From: Dipteronia dyeriana
Lineage: Eukaryota; Streptophyta; Magnoliopsida; Sapindales; Sapindaceae
Assembly: GCA_032871835.1 (NCBI GenBank)
Contig: CM065296.1
Span: forward strand, 13,966,001-14,030,000
Direction of reading: 5' to 3'
Length of the DNA: 64,000 bases
Shown here: positions 23,467-34,578 of the stretch, in pieces
Position numbering within the stretch: position 1 is the stretch's first letter
Layout: each line of letters begins with the position of its first letter
Notes under the pieces: model-generated
The model's input: only the letters and a program-made list of their open reading frames with translations
Database searches by the model: none
What the model was told of the DNA's origin: nothing
Program-made: the position numbers and the translations under genes

Positions 23467-24345
23467 ATGTCTTCTACACTTTTACAAATTCCTTGTTAAT
23501 GACAAACTAACCAAAGAAAATTACATAAAATGAAAACATCACATTAATGCAATTTTTGTCACCAAAGACCTAAAATTTGTTCTTAAGGAGGAGTGTCGTC
23601 TGCAGCCTACTGCCAATGCCACACGATATGTTCGTGAGGCATACCAGAAATGGGTCTCAGTTGATGAAAAGGCCCGAACTTATATGTTAGCTAGTATGAC
23701 ATATGTGATTGTTATAAAGCATGAAGCAATAACTACAGCATTTGAAATCATGGAGTCATTGTAGGCTATGCTCGGGCAGCCATCCAAACAAAAATGGCAC
23801 AAAGCTGTTTGTTCCACAATGCTTGCTAGAATGAAAGAGGTTTTATCGGTTCGGGAACATGTCTTGGGCATGATATCCCACTTCATCACAGCTGAGGTCA
23901 ATGGTGGGGCCATTGATGAACCTAGCCAGGTGAACATCATACTAGCAACTCTTTCGAAGAGTTTCGATCAGTTCAAAAGCAACTATTGGATGAAAAAGTT
24001 GAGGTTCAGTCGGACTCAGTTGCTTAATAAGCCCACTACCTTGATCCCGTGATTAAGGACAACAAAGGAAAGATTGATGAAGAAAATGTTGTGGAACCAT
24101 CTTCCTCTAGATATAAGAAGATGAAGAGATCTTATAGCATTGCAAAGAGTAAGCCTAAACCCAAAAAGGTCCAAAGTAAGAAGAATGGCACCTCCACCTA
24201 TAAGGATAAAGGCAAGCTTCCATTACGACAAGGTCGGTCAATGGAAAAGGAATTGTCCACAATATCTAGAGAAGGTTGCCAAGAAGAAAAAGGTAAACGG
24301 TAAATGTGATTTACTTGTCATTTAATCATGTTTAGTGAAAGATAA
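23467..24345 (+). pseudogene. copia gag, element 2
   Basis: Degenerate gag across two frames. The N-terminus is LLQILVNDKLTKENYIK-like near 23,480. A middle part (23,570-23,760 and 23,768-24,052) carries YVREAYQKWVSVDEKART and MLGQPSKQKWHKAVCSTMLARMKE. The basic C-terminus is at 24,049-24,303. In the alternate frame near 24,212-24,280 a zinc knuckle remnant reads ASFHYDKVGQWKRNCPQ: of C-C-H-C only the last Cys remains (Cys to Ser, Cys to Tyr, His to Gln). It is non-functional. Confidence 0.75.
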
Positions 24346-24960
24346 CGGTTCACCTTGAATTGTTGATTCAGGGGCCACTAACCATATTTGCTCTTCTCTG
24401 CAGTGGACAGATTCTTGGATAGAGCTTGAGGAGAGAGCCTTCTCTATACATGTTGGGTCAGAGGATGTCGTGTCAGCAAAAGCAGTGGGAATAGTTAGAC
24501 TTCAGTTTGAAAAAAAAAATCTTATGTTGAACTATGTTTATTTTCTTCCTGGATTTACAAGAAATTTGATTTCTGTATCCAAATTGTTGGAACAATTATA
24601 TTCTGCTTCTTTAGATAATAAGTCAGTTATTGTTTCTATAAATGGTTTAAATATTTGTTCAGGTTTAAATGAAAACAAGTTGTATGTTTTAAGACCATTA
24701 ATTCAAACATCATTGCTCAATGCTGAATTAAATTTGATAAAACAAAACCATAGAAAAATTTCTCCAGATAATGAAACAGGCTAGTTAAAAGAGGACTTTT
24801 AAGCCGGTTAAAGGTTGACACCTTTCCTTCATGCGAATCCTGTTTAGAAGGTAAAATGACCTAGAGGCCTATTACTGGAAAAGGGCTTAGAGCTAAGGAA
24901 CCACCAGAGCTTATACACTCAGACGTCTGTGGATCGATGAATGTTAAAGCATGGGTTGAT
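24346..24960 (+). pseudogene. copia protease and GAG-pre-integrase region, element 2
   Basis: Protease active-site block IVDSGATNHICSSLQW at 24,358-24,405, followed by SIHVGSEDVVSAKAVGIVRLQF and, in 24,470-24,784, NYVYFLPGFTRNLISVSKLLEQ and ICSGLNENKLYVL. The HH-CC region follows with stops (near 24,785-24,960: RLKVDTFPSCESC.EGKM, EPPELIHSDVCG). Confidence 0.8.
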
Positions 24961-25730
24961 TATGAATAATATGTCACCTTTATAGATGGCTACTCTAGAT
25001 ACAGATATGTCTACCTAATGCAATGAAAATCAGAAACTCTTGAAAAGTTTAAATAATTCCTAGTTGAAGTTTATAACCAATTAGGCAAGACTATTAAGGC
25101 TCTACGATTGGATCGTGAAGGTGAGTATATTGAACAAGAGTTTGAAGACTACTTGGTTGAACATGGGATCGTATCCCAACTCACAGCTCCTGAAACATCA
25201 CAACAGAATGGTGTTGCAGATAGAAGAAATAGAACTCTGATGGAAATGGTGAGATCTATGATTAGTTTCTCATCATTACCAAATTATTTTTGGAGAAATG
25301 CATTACAACTGGTGGTTTACATTTCGAATGTAGTCCCGTCCAAATATGTTCATAAGACTCACCTAGAGTTATGGAATGGTCATACAACTAGTTTATGATA
25401 TTTCCATATATGGGGGTGTCTAGTACATGTACTGAAGAACAAAACTGGAAAGCTAGAACCTAAGTCTATGGTCTGTTTATTTGCAGGTTATTCAAATGAT
25501 ACTAGAGGTGGATACGTCTATAGTCCTGAGGGGAATAAAGTATTTGTATCGACAAATGTAAGGTTTCTTGAGGATAAATATATGAGTGATCATAAACCTC
25601 GATGCAAAATTGTATTAAATGAGATGAAGCATAGTATGACCAGTGCTCAGACAACAAGAGTTGTTGGTCCATTAACATCTGATAATTAGATAATTCCTAC
25701 TCAGTATATAATACCATCTAGACGTAGTGG

Positions 25731-25735
<5 letters not shown>
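24961..25735 (+). pseudogene. copia integrase, element 2
   Basis: Core in pieces: VTFIDGYSRYRYVYLMQ (near 24,970-25,025; the Asp-Asp is now Asp-Gly), then the open 25,108-25,398 with DREGEYIEQEFEDYLVEHGIVSQLTAP, QQNGVADRRNRTLMEMVRSM (third catalytic residue region) and KYVHKTHLELWNGH. The C-terminal 25,468-25,689 reads FAGYSNDTRGGYVYSPEGNKVFVSTNVRF. Stops at 25,399 and elsewhere break the frame. Confidence 0.8.

Positions 25736-25767
<32 letters not shown>
25734..25767. repeat. Homopolymer of 34 G
   Basis: An uninterrupted run of G between integrase and reverse transcriptase of element 2, where element 1 has only a short G-rich segment (complement of CACAACCCTCTCACTACG at 2940-2957). Its true length in the genome is uncertain, because sequencing and assembly are unreliable here. 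Confidence 0.9.
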
Positions 25768-25769
<2 letters not shown>

Positions 25770-25779
25770 GCACGACAAC

Positions 25780-26660
25780 CTAAATGCTATTTGGGTATTG
25801 GAGAGAGACAAGATTTTGTCTCTGATGATTGTGTTGATGATCCATTGACATTTAAGAATGCAATGGAAGATTCTGACAAAGATGAATGGCTTATAGCCTC
25901 GAATCTTAAGATGGAATCCATGTACTCCAACTCGGTCTAGGAACTTGTAGACTTACCGGATGGGATAAAACCCATAGGGTGTAAATGGATCTATAAAAGA
26001 AATAGAGGAGTAGACGGGAAGGTAGAAACCTTCAAGGCAAGGCTAGTGGCAAAAGGTTATACCTAAAAGGAGGGAGTCGATTATGAAGAGACCTTCTCAC
26101 CAGTAGCCATATTTAAATCTACTATGATTCTTTTATTCATTGTTGCCTATTTAAATTATAAAATTTGGTAAATGGACGTCAAGACTGCATTTCTGAATAG
26201 CAATCTTGATAAAAGCATCTACATGATGCAACAAGATGGATTCGTATCTCCAGATCAAGAGCAAAATGTTGCAAGTTTTAAGGATCCATTTATGGACTAA
26301 AGCAAGTATCTAGATCTTGGACCATTAGGTTTGATAATACAATCAAAACTTATGGCTTCGAGTAAAACGTTGATAAGCCTTATATCTACAAGTGCATCAC
26401 TAACAAGAAAGAAGTTTTCGTAGTCCTATACGTAAATGATATCCTACTCATTGGGAATGACGTAAGGGTATTGTCAGAAGTAAAGGGCTAGCTTTCAGGC
26501 CAATTCCAAATAAAGATTTGGGAGAGGCGAGTTATGTTCTAAAGATCCAATCAATTAGGGATCGTAAGAATAAACTCTTAGCATTGTCTCAGGCATCGTA
26601 TATCGTTAAGATACTTGTGCGATTTTCGATGTAGAACTCCAAAAAAAAGGTAATTTACCT
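25780..26660 (+). pseudogene. copia reverse transcriptase, element 2
   Basis: Blocks in several frames: DDPLTFKNAMEDSDKDEWL, KPIGCKWIYKRNRGVDGKVE, FKARLVAKGYT, MDVKTAFLNSNLD and MMQQDGFVSPD, and the active-site box at about 26,426-26,460 reading YVNDILLIGND, where YVDD/YIDD is required. The second catalytic Asp is therefore Asn. Several stops and frameshifts are present. Confidence 0.8.
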
Positions 26661-27400
26661 TCCAGGCATCGAGTTCACTTGTTTAAGGAACAATGTCCTT
26701 AGACACCTCAAGATATTGAGGATATAAGACATGTTCCCTATGCGTCTGTAGTAGGCAGTCTTAAGTATGATATGTTATGCACGAGACCTGACATCTGCTT
26801 AGAAGTAGGAGTAGCCAGTAGGTTTCAATCCAACCCAAGATTGGATCATTGGGTTGCTGTAAAAGTCATTCTTAAGTATCTTCAAAGAACTAGAAACTAT
26901 ATGATAGTATATTCCTTATAGGAATTGATCTCATTAGGATATACAGATTCTGATTTCAATCAGACAGGGATTCTAGGAAATCCAAGTCTGGATCAGTTTT
27001 CACCCTTGTTGGTGGAGCCATAGTATAAAGAAGTGTTAAGCAATCATGTATTGCGGACTCCACCATGGAAGCCGAATAAGTAGCAGCTAAAGAGGCTGTC
27101 TAGCTCTATAAGTTCTTAACTGATCTAGAAGTTGTTCAAGATCTGGATAAGCCCATCAAGCTTTATTGTGATAATAGTGGTGTTGTGGCTAATTCCAAAG
27201 AACCAATAAGCCACAAGAGAGGGAAGCAAATAGAGAGAAAATATCATTTCATCAAAGAGATAGTGCAGAGAGAGGATGTGACCATGATCAAGATAGTGTC
27301 GCTTGACAATCGTGTTGATCCATTTAAGAAGACCTTGATGGTTAAAGTGTTTGTAGGTCACCTAGAGGGTCTAGGTTACGAGATATGTCTCACCTGCTTT
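26661..27400 (+). pseudogene. copia RNase H, element 2
   Basis: Recognisable blocks: YASVVGSLKYDMLCTRPDI (near 26,738-26,800), GVASRFQSNPRLDHWVAVK, the SGSVFTLVGGAI block near 26,990, CIADSTMEAE near 27,050, and in 27,125-27,330 KPIKLYCDNSGVVANSKEP, RKYHFIKEIVQRED. The purine tract AGTGCAAGTGGGATAC follows directly at 27,401-27,416. Confidence 0.8.
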
Positions 27401-27416
27401 AGTGCAAGTGGGATAC

Positions 27417-29974
27417 TGTTGGGATTTAGGCCCTAAATATCATAATTTGTAAATGTGAATGAAACGTTAATAAAAGAAGTAGTTTAATAATTCAATAAAT
27501 TTGTCTTATACATTTATATCATGTGTACTTAACATCCAAGATTGTTGGACGTAATCTCAAACTGAGTAAATGAGTGTCATATACAGAGGAATTCAGTTTG
27601 AGATGAGCAATCTAAAGAGTACATAGATAGCAAATAGAGTTGGGTATTTTATTTTTGGTTAATCTACAACTACGGTCCATTCTATAATGTACTGTGGTCT
27701 TAACCTAAACTATTCATATGGTGATATGAGAATGGAGGCATCTTATATGATGTGATCATATAGGACTGGGCAAAGATCTATATGAATCTGTCACCAAGAT
27801 CCGTTACATGATGAGATTCATATATATTAACAAATGATTGTGATCTTAATCCTAAGTATCTTAATGACTCCTTCTTGTTAGATCGTTGTTTTTGATATAC
27901 CATGGTGAGATCAGAGTTACATTCCCGATCAATAACTTCGTATGTTGAAATCGTTGTTTGGCTTGTGGCTGGGAAGGTCTGTACACAATAGTGGAATCCA
28001 CTCCTTCTTGTGAGAAGTAGATAGTAGTTCCCTTAAGGGTTTATTTAAGGCTTGAAATATATGAGCTCTCTCCTTCTTCCATAAAGGAAGTTAGGATTTA
28101 TTAGATAATCAATGGTACTTGATGGAATCAATGGTAATTAATGGAAAATATATAATTGGAACAGACTTTATGACCTAACTCTAATTATGAACTACTTGTG
28201 GAGAATCATACCATATGCAATAGTTATATTGATGGACAACTGCAATTTCGGTTTGTGTAATACATCTACAGTTGCAAGAGTGCAGGCTTGGGTTTTTTAG
28301 TGGAATAACTCCGAGGTTAATAATCATGAAATATTAATTAAAGGGTTTAATTAATTATTTCTAAGGATTATTGGAGCTCAATACTGTGGGTTCATTAGGT
28401 CATCTTGCTAGCCCGATTGATTAAAGGTAATAAGGGTCACAGTTAATTAATTGGATTGTCCAATTAATTGTGTTACGAAAGTGACACGTATCTATTCAGA
28501 GATTATTTTAATAATGAGATTATTTAATTAATATAATTAATAATTAATAATTAGTTTAATTAAATAATTAGATTATTTAATTAATGAATTAATAATTGTG
28601 AATTAATAATTAATTATTAATTGGAGGTTGCGGATTCAAATCATGACTAAGACTAGGATTCAAACAATTAGATTATTTTATTCTTTGCTTAGTCTAGTAT
28701 TTAAGTTTTAGGCCCAGTTTGGCATTGTTGTGTTGTGGGAAGAAGTGTTTTGGGAATTTTTGTGGTGGTGGTGGTGGGGGTGGGGAGGTTGCTTTTGGAA
28801 TTATTGTAGGAAGAATCAGTTGAGTGTTTGGTAAACTGATTTTTAAAAGTGTTGTGAGAACTAAAATCAATTTCAATGTGTTTGGTAAACTGAAGTAAAA
28901 AGTGTTGTGAGTGTGTAAAATTATGAAAACGACATAGACATCTAAATGGTACTAATGTGCTATAATTTATATTTTTCTTGTTTATTTGTATTTAGTGTTA
29001 AGTATTATATAATCATGGTATTCTATTGAATTAATTAGCCCCATTTTTTATTATACTTTACTGAATTAATTAGCCCAATTTCTTTAATTCTTTATTTCCT
29101 TTTTTATTCTACTTTATTTCTTTATTTCTTTTTTATTCTACTTTATTGAATTAATTAACCCTATTTTTTTGTACATTTATGACAACAATTTTTTTGTACA
29201 GAAATGTAAACCCAATTGTTTTTAGTAAATTTCGTTAAAGACATGGATAAAGTTGGAAAGTTAGTAAAATTTCATTTAATATCACTGTAGCGTGTTTTCT
29301 AAAAGCGGAAGCCAAAATCCAAAAGCATGTATTTGTAACTTCTCAAAAACTCAGTTGAGAGAAGCTAAAAGTGACCAAAAGCACTTCTCCGCGATTTTAC
29401 CAAACGCCATATCTTTGGTCTGGAATCACTTTTGGCCCCAAAAGCAGCTGGGAAAACAATGCCAAATTGGGTCTTAGTCAACTAGGGTTAAGTGGGAGTT
29501 AGATTCTATTTTACCTACGACACTTAAATACAAAATATCTTTTTAATATATGGAAATATATTTTGAAAAAGATATGTGTCTAGTTATTAAATATACATAT
29601 AGATATATTAACATAACTAGGATACAAGGTTATTAGGTCATTGAACCAAATACACAGAGCAAAGCAAAACAAAAAAAAAAATCCTTTTGGTGGCCAAACA
29701 TAGCAAGAAGAAAAGGAGTTTTCTTCAAGCCTCTGCATTTTCCTTAGTTCCTTGAAGATCGTGACGCTCCCACACGATATTGTCAGATCACGGGAAATAG
29801 CGAGGAAGACTTGATGGTTGATAATCGGAATAAAGGTTAAAGAAACAAAAGAGTAGATTGTCAAGGGCATGATCTAATACTCATTCTATATTCTTGTATA
29901 TTGTATATGGTTTATAATTTGCATAAAAAAAAAAACCCCATTTCCACTACACAACGTAAATCTTGATTCCTACA
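27417..29974 (+). repeat. 3' LTR of copia element 2
   Basis: This 2,558-bp LTR starts TGTTGGGATT next to the purine tract and ends CCTACA, as the 5' copy does. Without the TIR element at 28,711-29,473 and its TTA duplication it would be about 1.79 kb. Its first part matches the complement of the element-3 LTR (9,000-10,364), so elements 2 and 3 belong to one family. Confidence 0.85.
28711..29473. mobile_element. PIF/Harbinger-like MITE with TTA duplication and empty site
   Basis: This 763-bp element has terminal inverted repeats: GGCCCAGTTTGGCATTGTT at the left, and at the right its complement with two mismatches. TTA lies at 28,708-28,710 and 29,474-29,476. The other LTR of the same retrotransposon has the unoccupied site at about 19,974-19,980 (AAGTTTTAGTCAA), which proves a clean insertion with a 3-bp duplication. 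TTA duplications with GGCC..GTTTGG termini are hallmarks of PIF/Harbinger (Tourist-like) elements. No transposase is visible, so it is non-autonomous. Confidence 0.88.
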
Positions 29975-30610
29975 AGCAAGTGCAATACCATCTCCTGTTG
30001 AGAACCTAGCAATGAAGGGCTAAATGGGAAAAGTAACCCTAGAAGAGAGCATGGCCCCATAGATGGCAACAATGCCTGAAGATGGGTTCTAGATGGCTTG
30101 TCGATTGTCGATGAGAAGTCTAACAGAACCTGGAATGTCGAACCTCTTTATGTACTCTTCGATTTCTCGATTGGTAATTGCATTTATTTCAATATCGAAG
30201 GTTGAAGGTAAACCTCAACCAGTGTGTATGGCGTTTTCTAGGGACATCTTCCAACTTGAAAAGTTTGGAAGAGATCTTCATGTTGATCAGGGGAGAAACT
30301 TAGGCAATGGGCTTGCTGCCTTGACCAGCTTGTGGTGGCTTCGTCATTTCTTGACATGGATCAACAGAAAAAACATTAGGATTAGTAAGAGAAGGCTGAA
30401 ATTCGGGGGGCGTAGAAGAGTAATCAACTTTGAGAGATGTAGGTTGGTTGGGTTTAATGAGTAAAAACTTGAGGACAACTTATGAATAAAGACTCAATCA
30501 ACCTCAATAGCACGGATCAGTGATTCAACAAAACTATGACGAGTGATGAGATCCACGAAGACTAACATTGTTATTTCGAGATGGTGAGAAGGAGCGAGCA
30601 TCGACATTGG
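29975..30610 (-). pseudogene. Remnant of a plant gypsy-type transposon protein (Transposase_28-like)
   Basis: A minus-strand reading starts at an ATG at 30,607 (MSMLAPSHHLEI). Through several frameshifts it shows blocks typical of the plant family annotated as putative gypsy-type transposon (Pfam Transposase_28): HLSKLITLLRP, FDIPGSVRLLI near 30,120, then IVAIYGAMLSSRVTFPI and PFIARFSTGDGIAL near 29,985-30,075. It ends at the LTR of copia element 2, so the rest of the gene is missing. The family assignment is from memory of its conserved YGAML...FPLHPF block. Confidence is moderate. Confidence 0.5.
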
Positions 30611-30890
30611 AAAATCTGGGTCTCAATAGCAGCAGGAGCCTTTGAAGAAAGATTCGAGAGAGAAAGAGGCGAAGGAGTTAAGGTTAAGATTTTTGAAAAA
30701 GAAAGGTTTTAGAAGAAGTCTATAGTAGAGAGAAAATGAAAGGTTTTCAAATTTTATAGAAGAAGTTGACGTCAACCCACGTCCAGGAAAGATATGCACG
30801 AGAGTGGTGGTTGGTGCACGATCTTCAAAATTCACTGACCGCGTGCCCACTAACAGCCAGATAAAAGCCATTCGAGCAACGCGAAACGGC
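30611..30890 (-). promoter_or_regulatory. Putative promoter and 5' untranslated region of the transposon gene remnant
   Basis: On the minus strand a CTATAAAAT box (30,749-30,757) precedes a pyrimidine-rich leader full of CTTTCTCTCTC and then the ATG at 30,607. The spacing (about 140 bp) suits a plant promoter plus 5' UTR. This is inference only. Confidence 0.35.
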
Positions 30891-31928
30891 TAATGTAAGC
30901 CCAATCATCGCATCGTGTCAATGTAACAAATCAAATATTGTGGTTGAAAATTAATGCTTAGTTGTTTAACATAAAGCTAGCATTAATGAACTAAAAGATA
31001 AAAATGAAGATCAGGTTAAATGTCCCACCGAGCAAATTTTCTTTAGAGAAGAAACGAGATGCTTGATTCAAATATTTAAAGGGGCAATGTTATTGGTAAA
31101 AACTGGAGGACTGACATGTTCGTTACCAGAAAATACAGTAATTAGATATGCCTCATCATCGAAAGTCAGCCAGAAAAGACCAACCCAAGTTGACCAATAA
31201 ATGATCTCAAGACCTGATCGAATTTACCTATGCGATCGGGTGAGGATAACTCGATCGGGGTAACTAGATCGATCAGGTAAAGATGGTCTGATCGGATTTA
31301 GCTAGCCAATTAGACTAAAGAAACTTGTCAAGGTTAAGTGACCGATCGAGGTAAATGATATTTGGTCGGGCTAGACAGCCGATCGGTTAAGTTGCACGTG
31401 GAAGATATTAAGTTCAGGACAACCACGACTCAAATATGTAGAAGAAAGTTTTTTGCTCGAAGAAGGAACCATGAAGTACACTCTGATAAGGAAACAAATT
31501 TCCTTAGAGATACCAGAGTCCATATCTGGCAAGAGATCTAATTTATTTGATGCTTAAAATACGGAACAGAACTCTAACAAGCTAGAGTCCTACTAAACTT
31601 CGTCAACTTTCCTTACTTGTACATAAAGAATTAGAGTTTTATGCATGTATAAATATAACCCCAAGCACCATTATGCAGGGTTTACAAAAACTGGTAACTG
31701 TAAGAACGCAAGAGACATTGAGATTAAGTGTGTAATTTCGGTATTCATAGTGAAAACCTTTTCTCGTTGTCCCCGACAATCGTGTTTTTTTCTCTCTTGG
31801 GTTTTCCACATAAAATCCAATGTTTTGCATGACCAAATTTCTCTCCTACTTTATAATTCGATCATTAATTTATATTAATTTGTTGGACGCATGGTAGATT
31901 TTACGTGATCTGAAAATCACCGTCAACA
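30891..31928 (+). repeat. LTR-like stretch with TATA box, and GATCGG-rich repeats
   Basis: No gene is seen. 31,205-31,395 is full of GATCGG/CGATCGG words. A TATAAATATAACCC box at 31,650-31,663, a following transcript-start-like region, a TTGGGTTTTCCACATAAAAT segment near 31,798 and an end ACCGTCAACA at 31,928 look like the R-U5 part of a plant LTR in plus orientation. Neither a start nor a target duplication could be found. Confidence 0.35.
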
Positions 31929-32294
31929 AAAGAAAATAAATTGATGTGTATACTCTCGAACTATGTATTATAATGTATTTTGATTTGCTATGATGCAAAC
32001 AACTAAAAAACAATTATTTTCATAAATCCTAAAGAAAGGTTATATTAATATTGATAATATTTCATTGATTAATTTTTTTATTGAAAATAATAAGCAAAAT
32101 ATTATTTAAAATAATATTTTAGAAAAATATTAACTTAATATAATTCAAAAGTAAATAAATTCCTTTTAATGTTTTGAAAAAAAAAAGTTAAAATCAATGT
32201 ACAAAACAACAAATTTATAAGCCGCATATGAAAAATGGATATAAGTAGGAGGTTGTGGAAATAGGGGGAAATCACTCTTTTTTGTTGACTTTTA
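31929..32294. other. Intergenic AT-rich DNA, nothing recognised
   Basis: This stretch is AT-rich with long A and T runs. I found no frame, repeat termini or RNA signal. Confidence 0.6.
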
Positions 32295-32858
32295 GGGTAT
32301 GTTTGATCGAAAGGAAAAGTGAGAGGAAAGAAAATAGTGAAAGAAAAAGGGAGAAGAAAATGATGAAGTGTGTATTTGGTATGGAGAGAAAAATAGAAGG
32401 AAAGGAAAATAGGTGAATGGGACCCATGAATTTTAGTTCTCCCAAAAATGGGAGGAAAAATGAGAGAAAAAGGATATTGGTTTTTGGGTTAACTAAAATT
32501 ACAAATTTGTCCATTTTTTAATTTACTTAAAATTTATTTTTTAAAATAACTTTTTTAAACATAATGTATTAATTTATATATTTAATAGGTTACAAAGTTT
32601 GAAGTCATTTTGAAAAAAAAAATAGATTTAATATTATTTAAATTATATTTATTTATTAAATATAAAAATATATGATATATAAATTATGATGTAAGGGTAA
32701 AATAGTAAAATTGATAAAAAAAATCCATCCAATCTTCTTTCATCCTTATTTACCAAACAGCTCAAGGGAAAATTATTTTCCTTTCTTTCCTTCATCTTTT
32801 CTATCCCTCCAAATCTTTCTATCCTTCCTATTTTCTTTCCTCCCTACCAAACATACAT
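32295..32858. mobile_element. Small TIR element, probably PIF/Harbinger-like MITE
   Basis: This 564-bp stretch has inverted termini GGGTATGTTTGAT and, at the right end, the complement of ATGTATGTTTGGT. It is flanked by TTA at 32,292-32,294 and 32,859-32,861. Subterminal purine-rich segments (AGGAAAGAAAATAG at the left, its complement at the right near 32,830) extend the symmetry. It holds no gene. Confidence 0.6.
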
Positions 32859-32974
32859 TTAAGAATAACTAGTTTAATAAGTTAAGTTTAAATGTCATTA
32901 ATAGATAAAAATACTCATATCTCCTTTTATTACGTTTTTTTACCATATTTTAAGATTTTTTTTTTTTTTCAAAA

Positions 32975-33150
32975 CCTCCATTGATGGAGGGACCAATGGA
33001 GGTCCTCCATCAATGGAAATGGAACAGACCTCCATTGGAGGACACCGTCAACCTCCAATGGAAGTGGAAATCGGCCTCTAATTGGATGTCGAAATCGATC
33101 TCCAATGGAGATCAAAATCGACGACCTCCATTGGAGGTTGATGAAAATGA
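32975..33150. repeat. Cluster of CCTCCATTGGAGG palindromes
   Basis: Seven or more full or partial copies of the palindrome CCTCCATTGGAGG or its arms (CCTCCATTGATGGAGG, GACCTCCATTGGAGGAC, CTCCAATGGAG and so on) occur at irregular spacing of about 25-40 bp. Confidence 0.8.
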
Positions 33151-33216
33151 TGAACAAACAAAAAATAGAAATTTTCATTTTTGTTCAATAACTCTTAGAT
33201 ATTGTAAAAACGTCAA

Positions 33217-33342
33217 ATAAATCTCAGAAACTGTAAAATAAGTCTCGAAAATTACATAATAAGTCTCGGAAACACCAAACTAAGTCTCAGGAAAACAAAA
33301 TTAAGTCTCGAAAAACACAAAACAAGTCTCGGAAAAAAAAAT
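33217..33342. repeat. Tandem repeat, six units of exactly 21 bp
   Basis: Units start at 33,217, 33,238, 33,259, 33,280, 33,301 and 33,322, each around the core TAAGTCTCGGAAA (first unit TAAATCTCAGAAA). A diverged copy (ACTCTTAGATATTGTAAA) lies just before. Reading frames are not conserved across units. Confidence 0.85.
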
Positions 33343-34094
33343 ACGGGGCTTATTTTCGTACGTGTGTTTTAATGTAATTTTTTCAAAACAACACTTTAGA
33401 TGTCATTAAAACTTAAGTTATTAAATCGATGCTAATTTAAAAGTAAAAAGTAACGTGTTAGAAAATTTTTGAGCCCCAGTGAAGGATTTATAATTAATAT
33501 AAAATTTAAATTTTATTAAATTTAAAAGGATGGTATTGGAAGGAAATATTTTAAATACAATTAAATAATAAGTCAAGATTTCTAACTTTAAAAAAAAATT
33601 AAAGTTGTTTTTGAGCATTTTTTCGGTTGTTTGAACTTAAAAATATATATATAACTTAACGAGTCCAATTCATGATATTAGATGTAAAACTAAAAACCAT
33701 CAAAAGTCCACCATGAGGTTATGCTCCCAATCTGTCCACCATTTCTCAAAAATCCGAATTATTGTAATTTTTCAATAATAAAAATACAATTAATTACACT
33801 ACAGTGGGACCCAAAGGATTGCCCAGATTCATCCATTTACAAAATGTAGAAACAAAAACAAATAATCATGATCATGAAACAAAGCAAAGCCTTCTGATTT
33901 ATTCACAAGGATTGATTTGATTTGATTCCATTGTGGACCAGACAACTCCGAACTTTCCCAAAGAAACACCATGAACTCCTTTATAATTGAATCTCTTCTA
34001 ATGAAATTTGATCACTCGAAATCAGATGGTAACTGCTGCATAGAGAAGAAACTTGCACATTCATTTACAGATAAAAAGATAATGATATAACAGA
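33343..34094. other. Intergenic DNA 3' of the ARIADNE gene
   Basis: AT-rich, with no frame or repeat termini that I can support. It includes the region just beyond the probable poly(A) sites of the neighbouring minus-strand gene. Confidence 0.6.
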
Positions 34095-34578
34095 TTTATT
34101 TCATTCTGGAAGATTTATTTCATTCTGGCCTTGGCCTATTACGTCGGTCGGTCAGCCAGCAGCAAGTAGTTTTAAATCCACTTGAAAGCTTCAAGTGCAT
34201 TACAAACCTATTAGTAACTTAAAATAAATGAACATAACAACTACAGATGAATAATACATTTCCATGGATCCTGGACACATACATGCAGAATTCAAGTTAT
34301 GATGAATGTGGCGAACATCAACTATATGCACAACAGATTGTATTCCAAGAACAATACATGGTAGATCTTTTCTCGTTTCCCTTTCGGTCCCCCACCCGCC
34401 CTTGCTTATTTCCCATCGGATTTGTCACCGCTTCGCTTTTCCAGGTGGAGACTAAGTTGAGACTTCTTTTCTCCTGGCAATGCTTGGAAGGTCTTCACCT
34501 TTTGGACCATTCAGCCAAAGATGCAAGGCAATGTCTTCCCGTCCATCCGGGTGGGTCAATCTGCAAGGAAAAAGAGAT
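34095..34578 (-). other. Probable 3' untranslated region of the ARIADNE gene
   Basis: This follows the TAA at 34,579-34,581 on the minus strand. Two AATAAA signals occur on the minus strand at 34,095-34,100 and 34,114-34,119, within a direct repeat of GATTTATTTCATTCTGG. That would give a 3' UTR of about 460-480 nt. The end is inferred. Confidence 0.55.

Larger units (their letters stand above)
19528..29974 (+). mobile_element. Ty1/copia element 2 (family B)
   Basis: This is a plus-strand copia element with a 5'-truncated LTR (19,528-20,566), tRNA-Met primer-binding site, very long leader, gag, protease, integrase, reverse transcriptase, RNase H, purine tract (near 27,401-27,414) and complete 3' LTR (27,417-29,974). 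It has the same family layout as element 1 but on the opposite strand and with a different LTR subfamily. The leader holds an extra 757 bp and the 3' LTR holds a TIR element. Coding parts carry many stops. Confidence 0.85.
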
